DNA of 64,000 nt from the NCBI GenBank assembly GCA_043804925.1, contig JAZDIP010000092.1, forward strand, positions 1 through 64,000, in the 5' to 3' direction. Shown here piece by piece: positions 25,397 to 36,022 of this stretch. A model generated the notes under the pieces. The model saw only the letters and a list, made by a program, of their open reading frames with translations. It did no database searches and was not told the origin of the DNA. Source of the stretch: ChocPot-Mid sp043804925 (GTDB lineage Bacteria; Bacteroidota; Ignavibacteria; Kapaibacteriales; UBA2268). Within the stretch, counting starts at the first letter, position 1. Each line of letters starts with the position of its first letter. A program made the translations under genes and the position numbers.

Positions 25397-26449
25397 CTAC
25401 TTAATTTCCCAGGAATCCTCGCCTTTCAGCAATGCTTCGAGGTCGTTTGCACCTGGAGTTTTCGCGTAATGGTCTAACTGCCATGTAACTTTTTCGTCAT
25501 AGGATGGTCTGTCTATTGCCATGAAAACGCCCATAGGTCTAGGTAAATTAGGAGCGTAAGTCATGTTGGCTAAAATGAAAGCCAAAGTTGAATCTTTTTC
25601 ATCGTGAATCAACAGGTCATCTTTTGAATATTTGCCGTCTGTCAAAGAAACAATGGTTGGTGTGAAACCGTCAAGTTTGATTCCCTTGTCTTGATTTGCA
25701 CCGAACACTAACGGCTGTCCGTGAATCAACTCAACTGTATGTTCGGGTCGGCTGTCTTTCTGAGTGTATTTATCATAAGCACCGTCGTTATAAATAACAC
25801 AATTTGCATAAACTTCAACAAATGCAAATCCTTTATGCTTAGCCGCTCTTTCGAACATATACTGCATTGTTTTTGCGTCACGGTCATAAGCACGTGCTAC
25901 GAACGTTGCACCAGAACCCAAAGCTAAAGTGGCAGGATTAAACGGGTCATCCAAAACACCGAGAGGTGAAGATTTAGTAATCTGCCCTTCGAGTGATGTT
26001 GGAGAATATTGTCCTTTTGTTAAGCTGTAAACTCCGTTGTTAAAGAGCAATACCTGTAAATCAACATTTCGCCTTGCGGTATGGATGAAGTGATTGCCTC
26101 CGATACTCAAACCGTCACCGTCGCCTGTGGCAATCCATACAGATAGGTCGGGCCTGGCTATTTTGATGCCTGATGCAATAGGTAAAGCTCTTCCGTGCAT
26201 TGTATGCATACCGTAAACATCCATATAATATGGAAAACGGCTGGAACAACCGATGCCGGAAACGAATACAAATTTTTCTTTTGGAATACCTAATGTTGCA
26301 AGAATTCTTTGAGTTTGTGCCAATATCGAAAAACCGCCACAACCTGCACACCAGCGAACATCGATTGGTGTTTTAAATTCCTTGGCTGTTGTAGCCATTG
26401 GTCCGTCATGCTGTCTTTGAATTATATTATCTATTAATGTCGTAGTCAT
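25397..26449 (-). CDS. korB: 2-oxoglutarate (2-oxoacid):ferredoxin oxidoreductase, beta subunit
   Basis: 350 residues. The beta subunit binds thiamine pyrophosphate; with the alpha subunit it oxidises a 2-oxoacid to acyl-CoA and CO2 and reduces ferredoxin, or runs in reverse for CO2 fixation. Visible features are RWCAGCGGFSI with the cluster-type cysteines, SGIGCSSRFPYYM, the TPP/Mg loop TGDGDGLSIGGNHFIHTARRNVD, and LFNNGVYSLTKGQYSPTS. It is one base from the korA stop codon, so the two are translationally coupled. The 2-oxoglutarate preference is assumed from the two-subunit layout; pyruvate and other 2-oxoacids are not excluded. Confidence 0.9.
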   Translation of the reverse strand: MTTTLIDNIIQRQHDGPMATTAKEFKTPIDVRWCAGCGGFSILAQTQRILATLGIPKEKFVFVSGIGCSSRFPYYMDVYGMHTMHGRALPIASGIKIARPDLSVWIATGDGDGLSIGGNHFIHTARRNVDLQVLLFNNGVYSLTKGQYSPTSLEGQITKSSPLGVLDDPFNPATLALGSGATFVARAYDRDAKTMQYMFERAAKHKGFAFVEVYANCVIYNDGAYDKYTQKDSRPEHTVELIHGQPLVFGANQDKGIKLDGFTPTIVSLTDGKYSKDDLLIHDEKDSTLAFILANMTYAPNLPRPMGVFMAIDRPSYDEKVTWQLDHYAKTPGANDLEALLKGEDSWEIK

Positions 26450-26450
26450 A

Positions 26451-28289
26451 TTATTTTCCCTCCTTTAACAATTCGTTAAGTTTATCTTCGACTTCGTCAG
26501 CTTTCAGAGGCAATCCCTGAACCTTGTTCAGACCAAGTATAGGTCTCAAAAAGATGGATTGCAAAATAGTTTTTAAATGCCCGCTGTTCAATTCAGGAAT
26601 TAAAACACGTTTGAATTTGCTGAGAATTTCTCCTAAATTTCGGGGTAGAGGATTCAAGTGAATCAAGTGGCAATAAGAGAGTTTTTTACCTTCACTTCTT
26701 AGTTGGTTGTAAGCATCGGTAATAGCTCCATGAGTACCACCCCATCCGATTACCAAAAGGTCACCTTCCTGCTCGCTTTGAACAACTGCCGGCGGAATAT
26801 CATTAGCTATGCCTTCAATTTTCTTGGCTCTCAGGTCAACCATTTTCTGGTGATTTAATGGGTCTTGACTTACAAGACCGGTAATATCTTCTTTTTCCAG
26901 ACCGCCGACTCTGTGTTCGAGTCCCTGAGTGCCTGGAACAGCCCAAGGGCGCACAAGTGTTTTAGGGTCTCTCATATAAGGTTGAAATCCAATGGGGTCA
27001 GTCCTGAATTTTACAGAAATATCAGGTAATTCATCCATATTTGGAACTTTAAAAGGGCTGGTTCCTTGTGCCAAATATCCGTCTGTCAATAAAATTACAG
27101 GAGTCATATATTTCAAAGCTATTCTGGCAGCTTCGATTGTTTGGTGGAAGCAGTCTGCTGCACTTCGGGCAGCAACTATTGGCACAGGAGCTTCTCCGTG
27201 CCTGCCGTACATAGACATCAATAAATCGGATTGTTCGGGTTTTGTTGGCAATCCAGTACTTGGTCCGCCTCTTTGAACGTCAATAATGACAAGCGGTAAT
27301 TCCAAAATCAAAGCTAATCCAATAGCTTCAACTTTGAGCGAAAGACCGGGACCGCTTGTTGTTGTTGCGGCAAAATAACCGGCAAATGAAGCACCAATAG
27401 CGCTTGAGATACCTGCTATTTCATCTTCTGCCTGTAAATGCTTAACGCCATATTTTTTGTATCCTGAAATCCAATGTAAAATTTCAGTTGCTGGAGTTAT
27501 TGGGTATGAACCTAAGAATAAAGGCAGGTTTGCTTTCTTGGCAGCAACTGTAAGACCAATGGCACATGCCTCATTCCCTGTAATATTTCTATATGTTCCG
27601 GATTCCAGTTTTGCGTCCTCTATTTGGTATTGAACAGGGAATAGATCGCTGTTTTTTGCATATTCGTAACCTGCTTTTAATACCTTTTGATTTGAATCGT
27701 AAAGAGCCGGTTTTTTCCCGAACTTAGTTTGCAACCATTTTTCTGTTGAATCCAATGACCTGTCGAATAACCAGTATGTTAATCCAAGAGCAAAAATATT
27801 TTTTGAACGGTCAACATTTTTTGGTGATAAATCCGAACCTTTAAGAGCGTTTCTGACTTCTGTTATCATATCCAAGGATACAACTCTGTAATCTTTTAAC
27901 GAACCGTTTTCGATAGGATTAGTGTCGTACTTAGCAAGTTCCAGATTTTTTTTACCAAATCCGGCTGTATTAGCTATTATCAAACCACCTTTTCTAACTT
28001 TGGGCAGATTGACTTTTAAAGAAGAAGCATTCATTGCTACCAGAACATCAATTCTGTCGCCGTAAGTATGAATCCTTGTTGCTGAAAATTGAATTTGGTA
28101 GGCACTTACTCCGTACAATGTTCCTTCGGGTGCACGGATTTCAGAAGGATAATCGGGGAAAGTATTTACATCATTTCCCATTGTTCCCGACGTGTTCGAA
28201 AACTGGGTACCGGAGAGTTGCATTCCGTCTCCGGAATCACCAGCAAACCTTATCGTTACACGTTCGAGTTTCTCAACTTTTTTTTCCAT
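26451..28289 (-). CDS. korA: 2-oxoglutarate (2-oxoacid):ferredoxin oxidoreductase, fused gamma-alpha subunit
   Basis: 612 residues, a natural fusion in which the gamma domain comes first (VTIRFAGDSGDGMQLSGTQF, residues 10-190) and the alpha/pyrimidine-binding and transketolase-C-like domains follow (NEACAIGLTVAAKKANLPLF, YPITPATEILHW, AEDEIAGISSAIGASFAG, TTTSGPGLSLK, VDVQRGGPSTGLPTKPEQSDL with VIDVQR in this copy). The same fusion is common in Bacteroidota, Chlorobi and Actinobacteria. It is the first gene of the korAB operon. The enzyme is oxygen-tolerant in some aerobes and oxygen-sensitive in many anaerobes. The window also encodes superoxide dismutase and complex I subunits, so a respiring lifestyle is plausible. 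Confidence 0.92.
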   Translation of the reverse strand: MEKKVEKLERVTIRFAGDSGDGMQLSGTQFSNTSGTMGNDVNTFPDYPSEIRAPEGTLYGVSAYQIQFSATRIHTYGDRIDVLVAMNASSLKVNLPKVRKGGLIIANTAGFGKKNLELAKYDTNPIENGSLKDYRVVSLDMITEVRNALKGSDLSPKNVDRSKNIFALGLTYWLFDRSLDSTEKWLQTKFGKKPALYDSNQKVLKAGYEYAKNSDLFPVQYQIEDAKLESGTYRNITGNEACAIGLTVAAKKANLPLFLGSYPITPATEILHWISGYKKYGVKHLQAEDEIAGISSAIGASFAGYFAATTTSGPGLSLKVEAIGLALILELPLVIIDVQRGGPSTGLPTKPEQSDLLMSMYGRHGEAPVPIVAARSAADCFHQTIEAARIALKYMTPVILLTDGYLAQGTSPFKVPNMDELPDISVKFRTDPIGFQPYMRDPKTLVRPWAVPGTQGLEHRVGGLEKEDITGLVSQDPLNHQKMVDLRAKKIEGIANDIPPAVVQSEQEGDLLVIGWGGTHGAITDAYNQLRSEGKKLSYCHLIHLNPLPRNLGEILSKFKRVLIPELNSGHLKTILQSIFLRPILGLNKVQGLPLKADEVEDKLNELLKEGK

Positions 28290-28536
28290 AATATATTCAA
28301 AAATTTATAAAAAACAAATTAATTATTTTCTGTTATAAAATATAATTGTTAGTTTATACACTAAACTTAGCAAACAATGTAATAAATCTCAATATACATT
28401 TATTAAATAATGTAATACTGTAACAAAAATGTTTTTTTGTGTTATAATAAAACAAACTGACAAAAATAAGAAATTTTTATTTATTAGCTTTTTTAAAACT
28501 TCTTAAAGTAAATTATTCAGGATTGTTAAAAGTCAT

Positions 28537-31500
28537 TTACTTCGAATAAATAATTGGCTTCGTCAATCTTGAGTTACCAAAATCTATTGTTATAAAATAT
28601 AAACCGTTACTATAGAAATCAAATTCTTGAAAAATCCTGAAAGAATTTATTCCTTTGCTGTTGAGTATTTTATTTTTGCAATAAATTTTATTGCCTAATA
28701 TATCATTAATAATTATTTTAATCTCACCCTGTTTCGGGGAATGTACTGTTACGATAGAATTATCATTAACCGGATTTGGTGAAATATTAAAATTGAAATC
28801 ACTTTCGGTTTTGTTATCAATATCCATTACAATTGTAACATTTGAGTAATCCGATTCTACAAAACCACATTTATTCATAATAACGCAATTATAATGTCCT
28901 GTGTCCTCGATAGAAACATTTTCTTTGAAGTATTCAGCTTGGTAATAATCTAATGGTTCATCATTTTTAAACCACTCATAAGACAAATTACTTTTTGATT
29001 CGGCATTAATATCAAGATGTAACGTTTCACCAATATTGAGTTGAACCAATGAAGGTGGTTGCTCAATAATAACCGGTAAGCTTTCAATATCAATAAATGC
29101 AGTGTCCGAAAACTCTCTTTCCCATGTATTATTATCCGTTATAGCCAATTGATAAAACCCAACATCTGATTCTGACATTTCGTCAATATAATATTTACTT
29201 TCATTAGCATTAGGAATAACTACAGTTCCGTTTTTTATCCATTGAAAAGTCAGAGGTGTACCACCTGATATAACATCCGTATTTATTATATAAGAACGTC
29301 CCTCACAAATTAAATTTGATTGCGGATGAAATATAATATGACTTTCGTGAATTCCTTGGCGCCAATCGGAATTTAATGTGCATGTTCTGTTGTTTGGGCT
29401 GAAATCTTTTGCTGTGTCACCAGCCCCTTCGTTGAATTTCCAATATAGCATCAAGCTGTCTTCATTCCCGGATAATTTTCTAAACATAGCAGATTGAATT
29501 TCTTGTTGTGTTCTTGGCTTACTCCAAAATCTGAACTCATCAATTCTTCCTTCAAATCCATTTGCCCATTGATAACTTTTTCCTATTGTTAATGGTGCAT
29601 TCAAATTATCTCTTACTTTCCCTTTTCCCGGTCCTTTTGAATAGTTAATGTTTTGCTGGTTTCCGTTTATGTATACTTGAAAAGTTGAATCACCATCAAA
29701 AGTAACTGCTACATGCTGCCAGGTTGAAAAGGTAACCGATTCAGGTGCAGTTGTAAAATCAGTAACGCTTCTATCATCGTGATAAGTATATAATCTTAAA
29801 CTGCGTGTATTATTTATATCAAAAGATACATGAATTTTATCCATCAGGACTTGCCAAACGCTTGTGCTGATATTCGATGGCATAATCCATGCTTCTATTG
29901 TGAAATCATCCCTGATATTCAAATTTGTATCAGCAATTTGTCCTAATGTGTTATTTTCAAAAAAAGCGGCACTTTCACCATCGAAAACAAACACTGGATT
30001 GGATGTTTCAAATAATCCTTTTTCGTTGTGTACTGTCATATTAGTTACAAAATCTCCCGGTTCCTCGAAAATAAAATTTGTATTTTTAACATCAATTGTT
30101 TGCTTTTCTCCATCACCCTTAAAATCCCAATCCCAGGATAAAATAGCTTTGGATGTATAGGATACGTCATTATAATTCACTGTCAAAGGTGCATGTCCTG
30201 TTTTTGGATTATACGAAAATCTTGGAATTGTATAATCCATTGGCAATTCCAGAAAATCCATTATACGTTTTAGGAGTTCATACCTCGAATTTGGATGTGT
30301 CCTGTCAATTAGATGTGCAACAGGATAAACTGTTACAAATGTTTTTTGTTCGTATTTTCCGATATTCTGAATAGCTGTATTTCCGTATGCCGGCTCAAAA
30401 AGTGCAACTTTCCCGTTTTCATTTGGGAATATTTCATCAATTGATTGATAACCAGTAATATTCGATTTGAAATAAATCAAACCATCACAAATTGTTTCCT
30501 GTTGACCAAAAAGTGTATCAATCGAATGTGCCATATCACTACCATCTGAACTGCTGTCAATACCTACAAGAGATAGGAAATCCTTGTTAAGAACTTGGTC
30601 AAAACCCAAAACATCCATACCTTCCAAATATAATTTTCCTCCGCTTTTCAGATAATCCGAAATATCTTCTGCCATCCAGTCATTTAAAGGAGTTGAACCC
30701 ATTCCCGAACCTATAGAACCGAATGATAACAAGACTGCATCATACCCAACAATTGAAACAGGGAAAGTATTTGTATAAATATTTTCAACTCCCTGACTAC
30801 TTAAAAAATCTGAAATAAATTTTCCGCTGTAGCCCCAGCCATTACTACGCCCTTCCCAAACTAATATGCCTCCGGCATTAATTGGCAATTGAAAATCCAT
30901 TACATTTCCCATTACAATTTCTGCATCATCAGATTCAGAGGTAATGGTAAAATCCACAAATTTAGAAGTTGCCGTATCAGAAATTTTTATTTCGAAAATC
31001 AGTGGTGTTTCAGTTGTACCATCAGCCGTGAAATTTGTTAAAAATGTATTTTGAATGATTTCTATATCATCATCTTCGCATGAGATAGTCAGCTTTGTAC
31101 TTTCAGAACCGGTCAGTATGGCATAATTTCTTATAATAAAGCCAATTCTAACATTTTCACCGGGTTCCAATGCTTTATTAAAATTAGAATCATCTGTACT
31201 ATCATCTGCCTGTACATGCATCAAATCGAGCTTTAATATTTTCGGAATATTGACATCAGTTTCTGATAATGCCCTGAAAGCATTAATCCTCCCATTGCCA
31301 AGCATATTAATATAATTCGGATTTAATGAATCAATATTATCTGCAGTACCAATAACTTGTCTTTTAATATGTTCATTACTCCAATCCGGAAATTTTGCTT
31401 TCACTAATCCAAAAACTCCTGCGGCGACAGGGCTTGCCATTGAAGTCCCTTGAAATCTTGCATAGCCACCATTTCGGATACAACTCATAATACCACCATC

Positions 31501-32769
31501 AACGTTAGTTTGTCCTCCCGGAGCACAAATATCAACAAAATTTCCATAATTAGAATAATTTGCTCTGATATCTTTGGAACTGACTGAAGCAACGCTTACT
31601 AAATGTGGATATGAGGATGGGTAAAAAGGTGCCGGAGAATTATCGTTTCCGGCTGCAGCAATAACAATTGCCCCAAGTGCATCTGCGTATTCCACAGCTT
31701 CTGCATTTGCACGTGAATAACCTCCACCGCCCCAACTACAGTTTATAACATCGCATCCGAGTTCTGCCAAGTAAACTATTCCCTCAAATCCTCTTAATAT
31801 GTTGTTGAAGCTTGGAGAAGAATGTGATGTTGGAACAAATTTAACATTCCAGCTAACCGATGCTATTCCAATATTATTATTTGTTACTCCTGCCGAAATT
31901 CCTGCGACATGAGTTCCGTGGTTATTAAAATCCTGAGGGTCATTTCCTTGTGTATCGCTATCATAATCTTCAACAAAATCCCAGCCAATCAAATCATCAA
32001 TATAACCATTTTCATCGTCATCAATTCCATTCAAATCCCCGGGGTCAAGAATATATTTTTTTAAAGAATCAACCCATTCGAGCACTGTTCCATCGTTATC
32101 GGCATCCTCGGCAAGGTTTTGCCATAAGTTATCTGTCAGGTCTATATGATTCCAATTTGTTCCGGTATCGCAAATACCTATCAAAATCGTCGAATCGCTT
32201 TGTTCGCCTTTGAATACATCCCATGCCTGTTCAGCCATTATTTGCGGCAAATGCTGACATTGAGCATACATAGAATCATTTGGCACTTCCAAGGGATAAT
32301 CACATGGTACTAATTCTGCATATTCTATATCCGGATTTTGATTAAGTTCCTTTATCAGTTTAATAGAATGCACACCGGATGTTAATTTTACTGAGTAAAT
32401 CCTTGACAAATCAGGTTCAGTCCTGCTAATATTTTGTACTCTTTCCTTTACTTTTTTTGGCAACTCATCCCTCTGTTTAAAAGCCGGTTCAATCTTTTCA
32501 ATTGGATAATTCTTCAAAATTTTATCCACAGAACTATTCCCAAAACTTTTTATATAAACATGCGACTGACGACTGTTGACTGACGACTGTTGACTAAAGG
32601 AATTTATCTTCACTCCCCTCTTAAATTTAATATAAACCCTGTCTTTATGATAAACAGCCCTTCCCTCCACATCAGCTGTTTTATTGCACTGTTCGTTTAA
32701 ATATTCATTTGAAAATGCAGAAATAAAACCAATTATAAAAAATATTAAATAACTAACTATACCTTTCAA
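28537..32769 (-). CDS. Multidomain S8 subtilisin-like protease with PKD, LamG, Ig-like and T9SS sorting domains
   Basis: 1410 residues. A signal peptide (MKGIVSYLIFFIIGFISAFS) is followed by a prodomain (40-165) and a subtilase domain with Asp201 (IGICDTG), His284 (NNHGTHVAGISAG) and Ser443 (GTSMASPVAAGVFGL). Then come a linker domain, a PKD domain (near 865-935, SWDWDFKGDGEKQT), a LamG-like jelly roll (near 960-1130, FTIEAWIMPSNI), two Ig-like repeats (SGGTPLTFQWIKNG; SYEWFKNDEPLDYY) and a sorting domain (ISPNPVNDNSIVTV to GLYFITIDFGNSRL). It should be a surface or secreted protease acting on proteins or polymers outside the cell. A 7-bp tandem array is inserted in frame in the prodomain (residues about 58-70). 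Confidence 0.92.
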   Translation of the reverse strand: MKGIVSYLIFFIIGFISAFSNEYLNEQCNKTADVEGRAVYHKDRVYIKFKRGVKINSFSQQSSVNSRQSHVYIKSFGNSSVDKILKNYPIEKIEPAFKQRDELPKKVKERVQNISRTEPDLSRIYSVKLTSGVHSIKLIKELNQNPDIEYAELVPCDYPLEVPNDSMYAQCQHLPQIMAEQAWDVFKGEQSDSTILIGICDTGTNWNHIDLTDNLWQNLAEDADNDGTVLEWVDSLKKYILDPGDLNGIDDDENGYIDDLIGWDFVEDYDSDTQGNDPQDFNNHGTHVAGISAGVTNNNIGIASVSWNVKFVPTSHSSPSFNNILRGFEGIVYLAELGCDVINCSWGGGGYSRANAEAVEYADALGAIVIAAAGNDNSPAPFYPSSYPHLVSVASVSSKDIRANYSNYGNFVDICAPGGQTNVDGGIMSCIRNGGYARFQGTSMASPVAAGVFGLVKAKFPDWSNEHIKRQVIGTADNIDSLNPNYINMLGNGRINAFRALSETDVNIPKILKLDLMHVQADDSTDDSNFNKALEPGENVRIGFIIRNYAILTGSESTKLTISCEDDDIEIIQNTFLTNFTADGTTETPLIFEIKISDTATSKFVDFTITSESDDAEIVMGNVMDFQLPINAGGILVWEGRSNGWGYSGKFISDFLSSQGVENIYTNTFPVSIVGYDAVLLSFGSIGSGMGSTPLNDWMAEDISDYLKSGGKLYLEGMDVLGFDQVLNKDFLSLVGIDSSSDGSDMAHSIDTLFGQQETICDGLIYFKSNITGYQSIDEIFPNENGKVALFEPAYGNTAIQNIGKYEQKTFVTVYPVAHLIDRTHPNSRYELLKRIMDFLELPMDYTIPRFSYNPKTGHAPLTVNYNDVSYTSKAILSWDWDFKGDGEKQTIDVKNTNFIFEEPGDFVTNMTVHNEKGLFETSNPVFVFDGESAAFFENNTLGQIADTNLNIRDDFTIEAWIMPSNISTSVWQVLMDKIHVSFDINNTRSLRLYTYHDDRSVTDFTTAPESVTFSTWQHVAVTFDGDSTFQVYINGNQQNINYSKGPGKGKVRDNLNAPLTIGKSYQWANGFEGRIDEFRFWSKPRTQQEIQSAMFRKLSGNEDSLMLYWKFNEGAGDTAKDFSPNNRTCTLNSDWRQGIHESHIIFHPQSNLICEGRSYIINTDVISGGTPLTFQWIKNGTVVIPNANESKYYIDEMSESDVGFYQLAITDNNTWEREFSDTAFIDIESLPVIIEQPPSLVQLNIGETLHLDINAESKSNLSYEWFKNDEPLDYYQAEYFKENVSIEDTGHYNCVIMNKCGFVESDYSNVTIVMDIDNKTESDFNFNISPNPVNDNSIVTVHSPKQGEIKIIINDILGNKIYCKNKILNSKGINSFRIFQEFDFYSNGLYFITIDFGNSRLTKPIIYSK
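32564..32598. repeat. Heptamer array inside the subtilase gene
   Basis: Plus-strand units GACTGAC, GACTGTT, GACTGAC, GACTGTT, GACTAAA lie exactly seven bases apart. On the minus strand they encode the low-complexity SQQSSVNSRQSH segment of the prodomain and keep the reading frame. Confidence 0.8.
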
Positions 32770-32893
32770 CTCAATTCTCCAAATTACTTTAATAATAACA
32801 ACTAAAATTAATCAAATAATTCATAATATCAAATTTTTTATTCAATAAATATCTTTATTTGCTTCCAAAATGAAGGATTTTGGTATGATTTTG

Positions 32894-35815
32894 TCATTTG
32901 TTAATAATAAACATTTTCCGGTAATTATGATTTTCTGTAGTTATCACCAGATAATAAATCCCATTGCTCAATGCTTTTGTGTTAAATGCTATTTCATTAA
33001 ATCCGATTGAGTTATATGGGGTATCAATTTTAACAACTTGATTTCCCAATAAATTATAGATTGCTATGTTAACTTTTAAATTATTTCTTGTTGTAATTAA
33101 AATTTTCAAATTCTCAAGAATCGGATTCGGACAAATTCTTACATCAAATAAGTAATCATCATTGTAAATCGAAAAATCTTCAATCCCAATTCCATCTTTT
33201 GTTGTAAAAGAAAATATTTCTGACCATTGGCTTTCTAAGCTGTCCTTTTTTGATTTCACTCTCCAATCATACTTTGTATTATAACTGAGACCGGAAATCA
33301 AACAAAAATTCTCTGTTAATGAATCAATATCATATTTTGGATTAAAGAAACTTTCCTCATCGGATAATTGTAAATGATATGTGGAAGAACTGTTGGGTGC
33401 AGACCAGAAAACATAAATCGAAGTATCAATCTCTGTTGTATCTTTGGGCGGATAAAGCAAAGTTGGTGCCTCTAAATCAAATTTATGGGTTGTAAATTTC
33501 CATATCTCTGACCAAAAACTTATTTTATCTTCTTTATAATACAATACCCGCCAGTAATAAGATTGACCATCATCTAATATGCTTACAGTATCAGATGTTA
33601 CGGATTTATTGACTTTCTCAAAATCTACTTTTTGAAAAACACTATCAGTAGAAATTTGAATTTTGGTTGAATCAAATCCAATATCAATATTCCAAATAAA
33701 AAGAACAGGTAAAGTATTATCAAATGAATTATTCAAGGGGTGCAAAAGATTTGCTTCTTTAAACCCTGTGCTGAATTTCCATCTATCAGACCATAGAGTC
33801 CATTCATCGTTTTGTTTTGCTCTGACTCTCCAATAATAATTTGTACCATAATCCAAAGAATTTAGATTGTAAGATTTTGATGTTATTGTCGAATCATTAA
33901 TAATAAGAGTTTCAAATGGTGTATCTTTATAAATTTCTATTGAAAAATTATCATATGGTTTTACATAGTTCCAATCAAGTTGTACAACGAGAGCTTGTCC
34001 GATTGAATTGTTAATAGGAGAAATCAATTCCGGTGGCTCCGTTCCTGTTTCAAAAGAATATATTTTCGACCAATAACCGATACTTACTCCTTCCTTTGCT
34101 TTTACACGCCAGTAGTATTTATTGCCAAATTCAAAATTATCAACTGTTGTAGAATTTTGTCTAATATTCGGGTCAGTATAAAATATATTAATGAAATTTG
34201 AATCAGTTGCAATTTCAAAATCAAAATAATAATAAGTAAATTCTTTGTTATAAACCCACTCAAAGAGTATTTCGTCAGGTAAATCCTTTGAGTTATCTGA
34301 AGGAGAAATTAGGACAGGAGGTGCTAATTTTGTGATAAATTTGAAATATCCTGACCAGTCGCTTTCACTTTCCTGGTTAATTGATTTCAATCTCCAGTAA
34401 TATGTATTATCGCACTCTGTGTTGAAAGTATATGAAGTTGATGTAAGCTGTTTTTCTGAATACATTAGTTTCAGTTCTCCAAAAACATAACCATAAATTT
34501 GTAGCCAATAGTAATCCGCATTATCCACTTCTTCCCAGTTAAGAACGATATTAGTATCTAAATTTCTTGCTTCATTCTCAGGACTAATTTGCAAAGGTGC
34601 ATTTAACTTTGTGTTAAGTCTCCTGACGTCAGACCAACTTGAAGTATCATTGTGTCTTATTGAACGAACTTTCCAGTAGAAATTGGTATTTAAATCAAGA
34701 TTTATAATATTACAAAAATTATCAGGAACTATTGTCTGCAGAAATAATTTTGAAAAAGTGGAATAATAAGAAACAGCTACTTCGTATTCTTCTGCAGCTC
34801 TGCATCTGTACCAACTTAACTCAACATCCGACTGAATATCCTTTGCATTATCCATAGGTAAAACAAGATTAGGAGGATTTAATGGCAGGGTATCTAAAAC
34901 AGTCTTGAAAACTCCATTTTCTGTACCAAAGTAGAGTGTGTCTCTTGAATTTGCACAAATTGAATAAACGGTTCTTTGATATTTTCCATATGTAAAATGT
35001 CCCCATTTGTCACCAAAATCAAATGAATGATAAGGACCGTTTGTATCTATCACTGCGTAAATAACTCCTTCCTTTGTTTCTATCATCTGATTTATATGAT
35101 AATAAAGTGATGCTCTTTCATCCCATGAATTTCCATCATTTATTGAACGATAGATTTTCCCGTTGGCATTACCGGCAAAAACAGTTCCCCTTGCATTTAC
35201 CAATAAACTTGTTATTGTTGGTGAAGGACAGGCAATACTATCCCATGTATTCCCATAATTGCTTGTTTTCCACATTCCCCTGTCCTGAGTTCCTGCGATA
35301 AACACGTCATTATTTGTTAAAACCAGCGAGTTAATTTGTGATAAATTCGAAAAACCGAAATCTCTCCAGTCGTCACCGTCATTATTAGAATAAAAAACAC
35401 CTTCATAATCAATACTTATAAAAATGTTATCATCTTTATCAAAAATTATTGACCTGATATAATGATTTGTATCCAAGCAGTCCTTAATTTTAATCCATGA
35501 TGCTCCATTGTTCGTACTTCGGAAAATCCCTTTTCCTGCAGTTCCTGCAAATAATACATCGCGGCTGTTTACAGCAATTTTGATTACACTTAGCTCGAGA
35601 CCATAATTAACCTGAGTCCAGTTTGTCCCGAAATTTTGTGAAAGCCAAATACCTGTTCCGTTATTTGTGGCAAAGATATCATCATTACTATTTATGGCTA
35701 TCGAGGAAATTGATAATTCAGATATGCCGTTATTCGCTTCTATCCAGTAATCACTGGCGAATACTGTAAAACTTGATATGAATAATAATATTGTTGCTAA
35801 TTTTTTAATATTCAC
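32894..35815 (-). CDS. Secreted propeller plus fibronectin-III-like repeat protein with T9SS sorting domain
   Basis: 973 residues. The signal peptide is MNIKKLATILLFISSFTVFA. Residues 25-305 form a YCF48/Asp-box propeller (repeats such as STNNGASWIKI, YSNNDGDDWRDFG, SFDFGDKWGHF). Residues 315-880 hold about six repeats of some 95 residues that begin L.SP.....D and end W.SE...F.T, each with YYWRVKS or YYWRVRA, like fibronectin type III-related domains. The end is a sorting domain (ICPNPILENLKILI, AIYNLLGNQVVKID, GIYYLVITTENHNYRKMF). It is predicted to be a large extended surface protein, perhaps adhesive. It follows the subtilase on the same strand with a spacer of about 125 bases, and both may be co-expressed. 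Confidence 0.87.
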   Translation of the reverse strand: MNIKKLATILLFISSFTVFASDYWIEANNGISELSISSIAINSNDDIFATNNGTGIWLSQNFGTNWTQVNYGLELSVIKIAVNSRDVLFAGTAGKGIFRSTNNGASWIKIKDCLDTNHYIRSIIFDKDDNIFISIDYEGVFYSNNDGDDWRDFGFSNLSQINSLVLTNNDVFIAGTQDRGMWKTSNYGNTWDSIACPSPTITSLLVNARGTVFAGNANGKIYRSINDGNSWDERASLYYHINQMIETKEGVIYAVIDTNGPYHSFDFGDKWGHFTYGKYQRTVYSICANSRDTLYFGTENGVFKTVLDTLPLNPPNLVLPMDNAKDIQSDVELSWYRCRAAEEYEVAVSYYSTFSKLFLQTIVPDNFCNIINLDLNTNFYWKVRSIRHNDTSSWSDVRRLNTKLNAPLQISPENEARNLDTNIVLNWEEVDNADYYWLQIYGYVFGELKLMYSEKQLTSTSYTFNTECDNTYYWRLKSINQESESDWSGYFKFITKLAPPVLISPSDNSKDLPDEILFEWVYNKEFTYYYFDFEIATDSNFINIFYTDPNIRQNSTTVDNFEFGNKYYWRVKAKEGVSIGYWSKIYSFETGTEPPELISPINNSIGQALVVQLDWNYVKPYDNFSIEIYKDTPFETLIINDSTITSKSYNLNSLDYGTNYYWRVRAKQNDEWTLWSDRWKFSTGFKEANLLHPLNNSFDNTLPVLFIWNIDIGFDSTKIQISTDSVFQKVDFEKVNKSVTSDTVSILDDGQSYYWRVLYYKEDKISFWSEIWKFTTHKFDLEAPTLLYPPKDTTEIDTSIYVFWSAPNSSSTYHLQLSDEESFFNPKYDIDSLTENFCLISGLSYNTKYDWRVKSKKDSLESQWSEIFSFTTKDGIGIEDFSIYNDDYLFDVRICPNPILENLKILITTRNNLKVNIAIYNLLGNQVVKIDTPYNSIGFNEIAFNTKALSNGIYYLVITTENHNYRKMFIINK

Positions 35816-35893
35816 TTAATGATTCAAAATAAGTAAAAAAACAAATTATTAAATCATTATATATTAAACAAATTATTTTTTAACTTTTCTCAT

Positions 35894-35990
35894 AAAATTA
35901 CTTATTTTACGTTTTATTGATTTTTTGAAACGAAAAAGGAAATCTATGAGCTGCACAAAACACAACGTTCAAATTAAAAGGCTTTTGTAA
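35894..35990 (+). pseudogene. Duplicated osmC promoter and 5' end (truncated osmC remnant)
   Basis: Bases 35894-35975 match 36613-36691, the leader and first ten codons of osmC, with scattered changes. The remnant reading frame ATG (35946) MSCTKHNVQIKRLL stops at 35990, while osmC starts MSDTKHSVQIDVE. The toxin-antitoxin pair lies between the two copies, so the arrangement looks like a cassette bounded by imperfect direct repeats of about 80 bp. Confidence 0.75.
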
Positions 35991-36022
35991 ATTTGTAAGA
36001 TAAAAATATAAAAGGATGTTTT

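Noticed and set aside
28507..28540. Inverted repeat AAGTAAAT / ATTTACTT as a terminator of the subtilase gene
   Set aside because: The stem is A/T-only with an 18-base loop and no clear T-run, so it is too weak to call.
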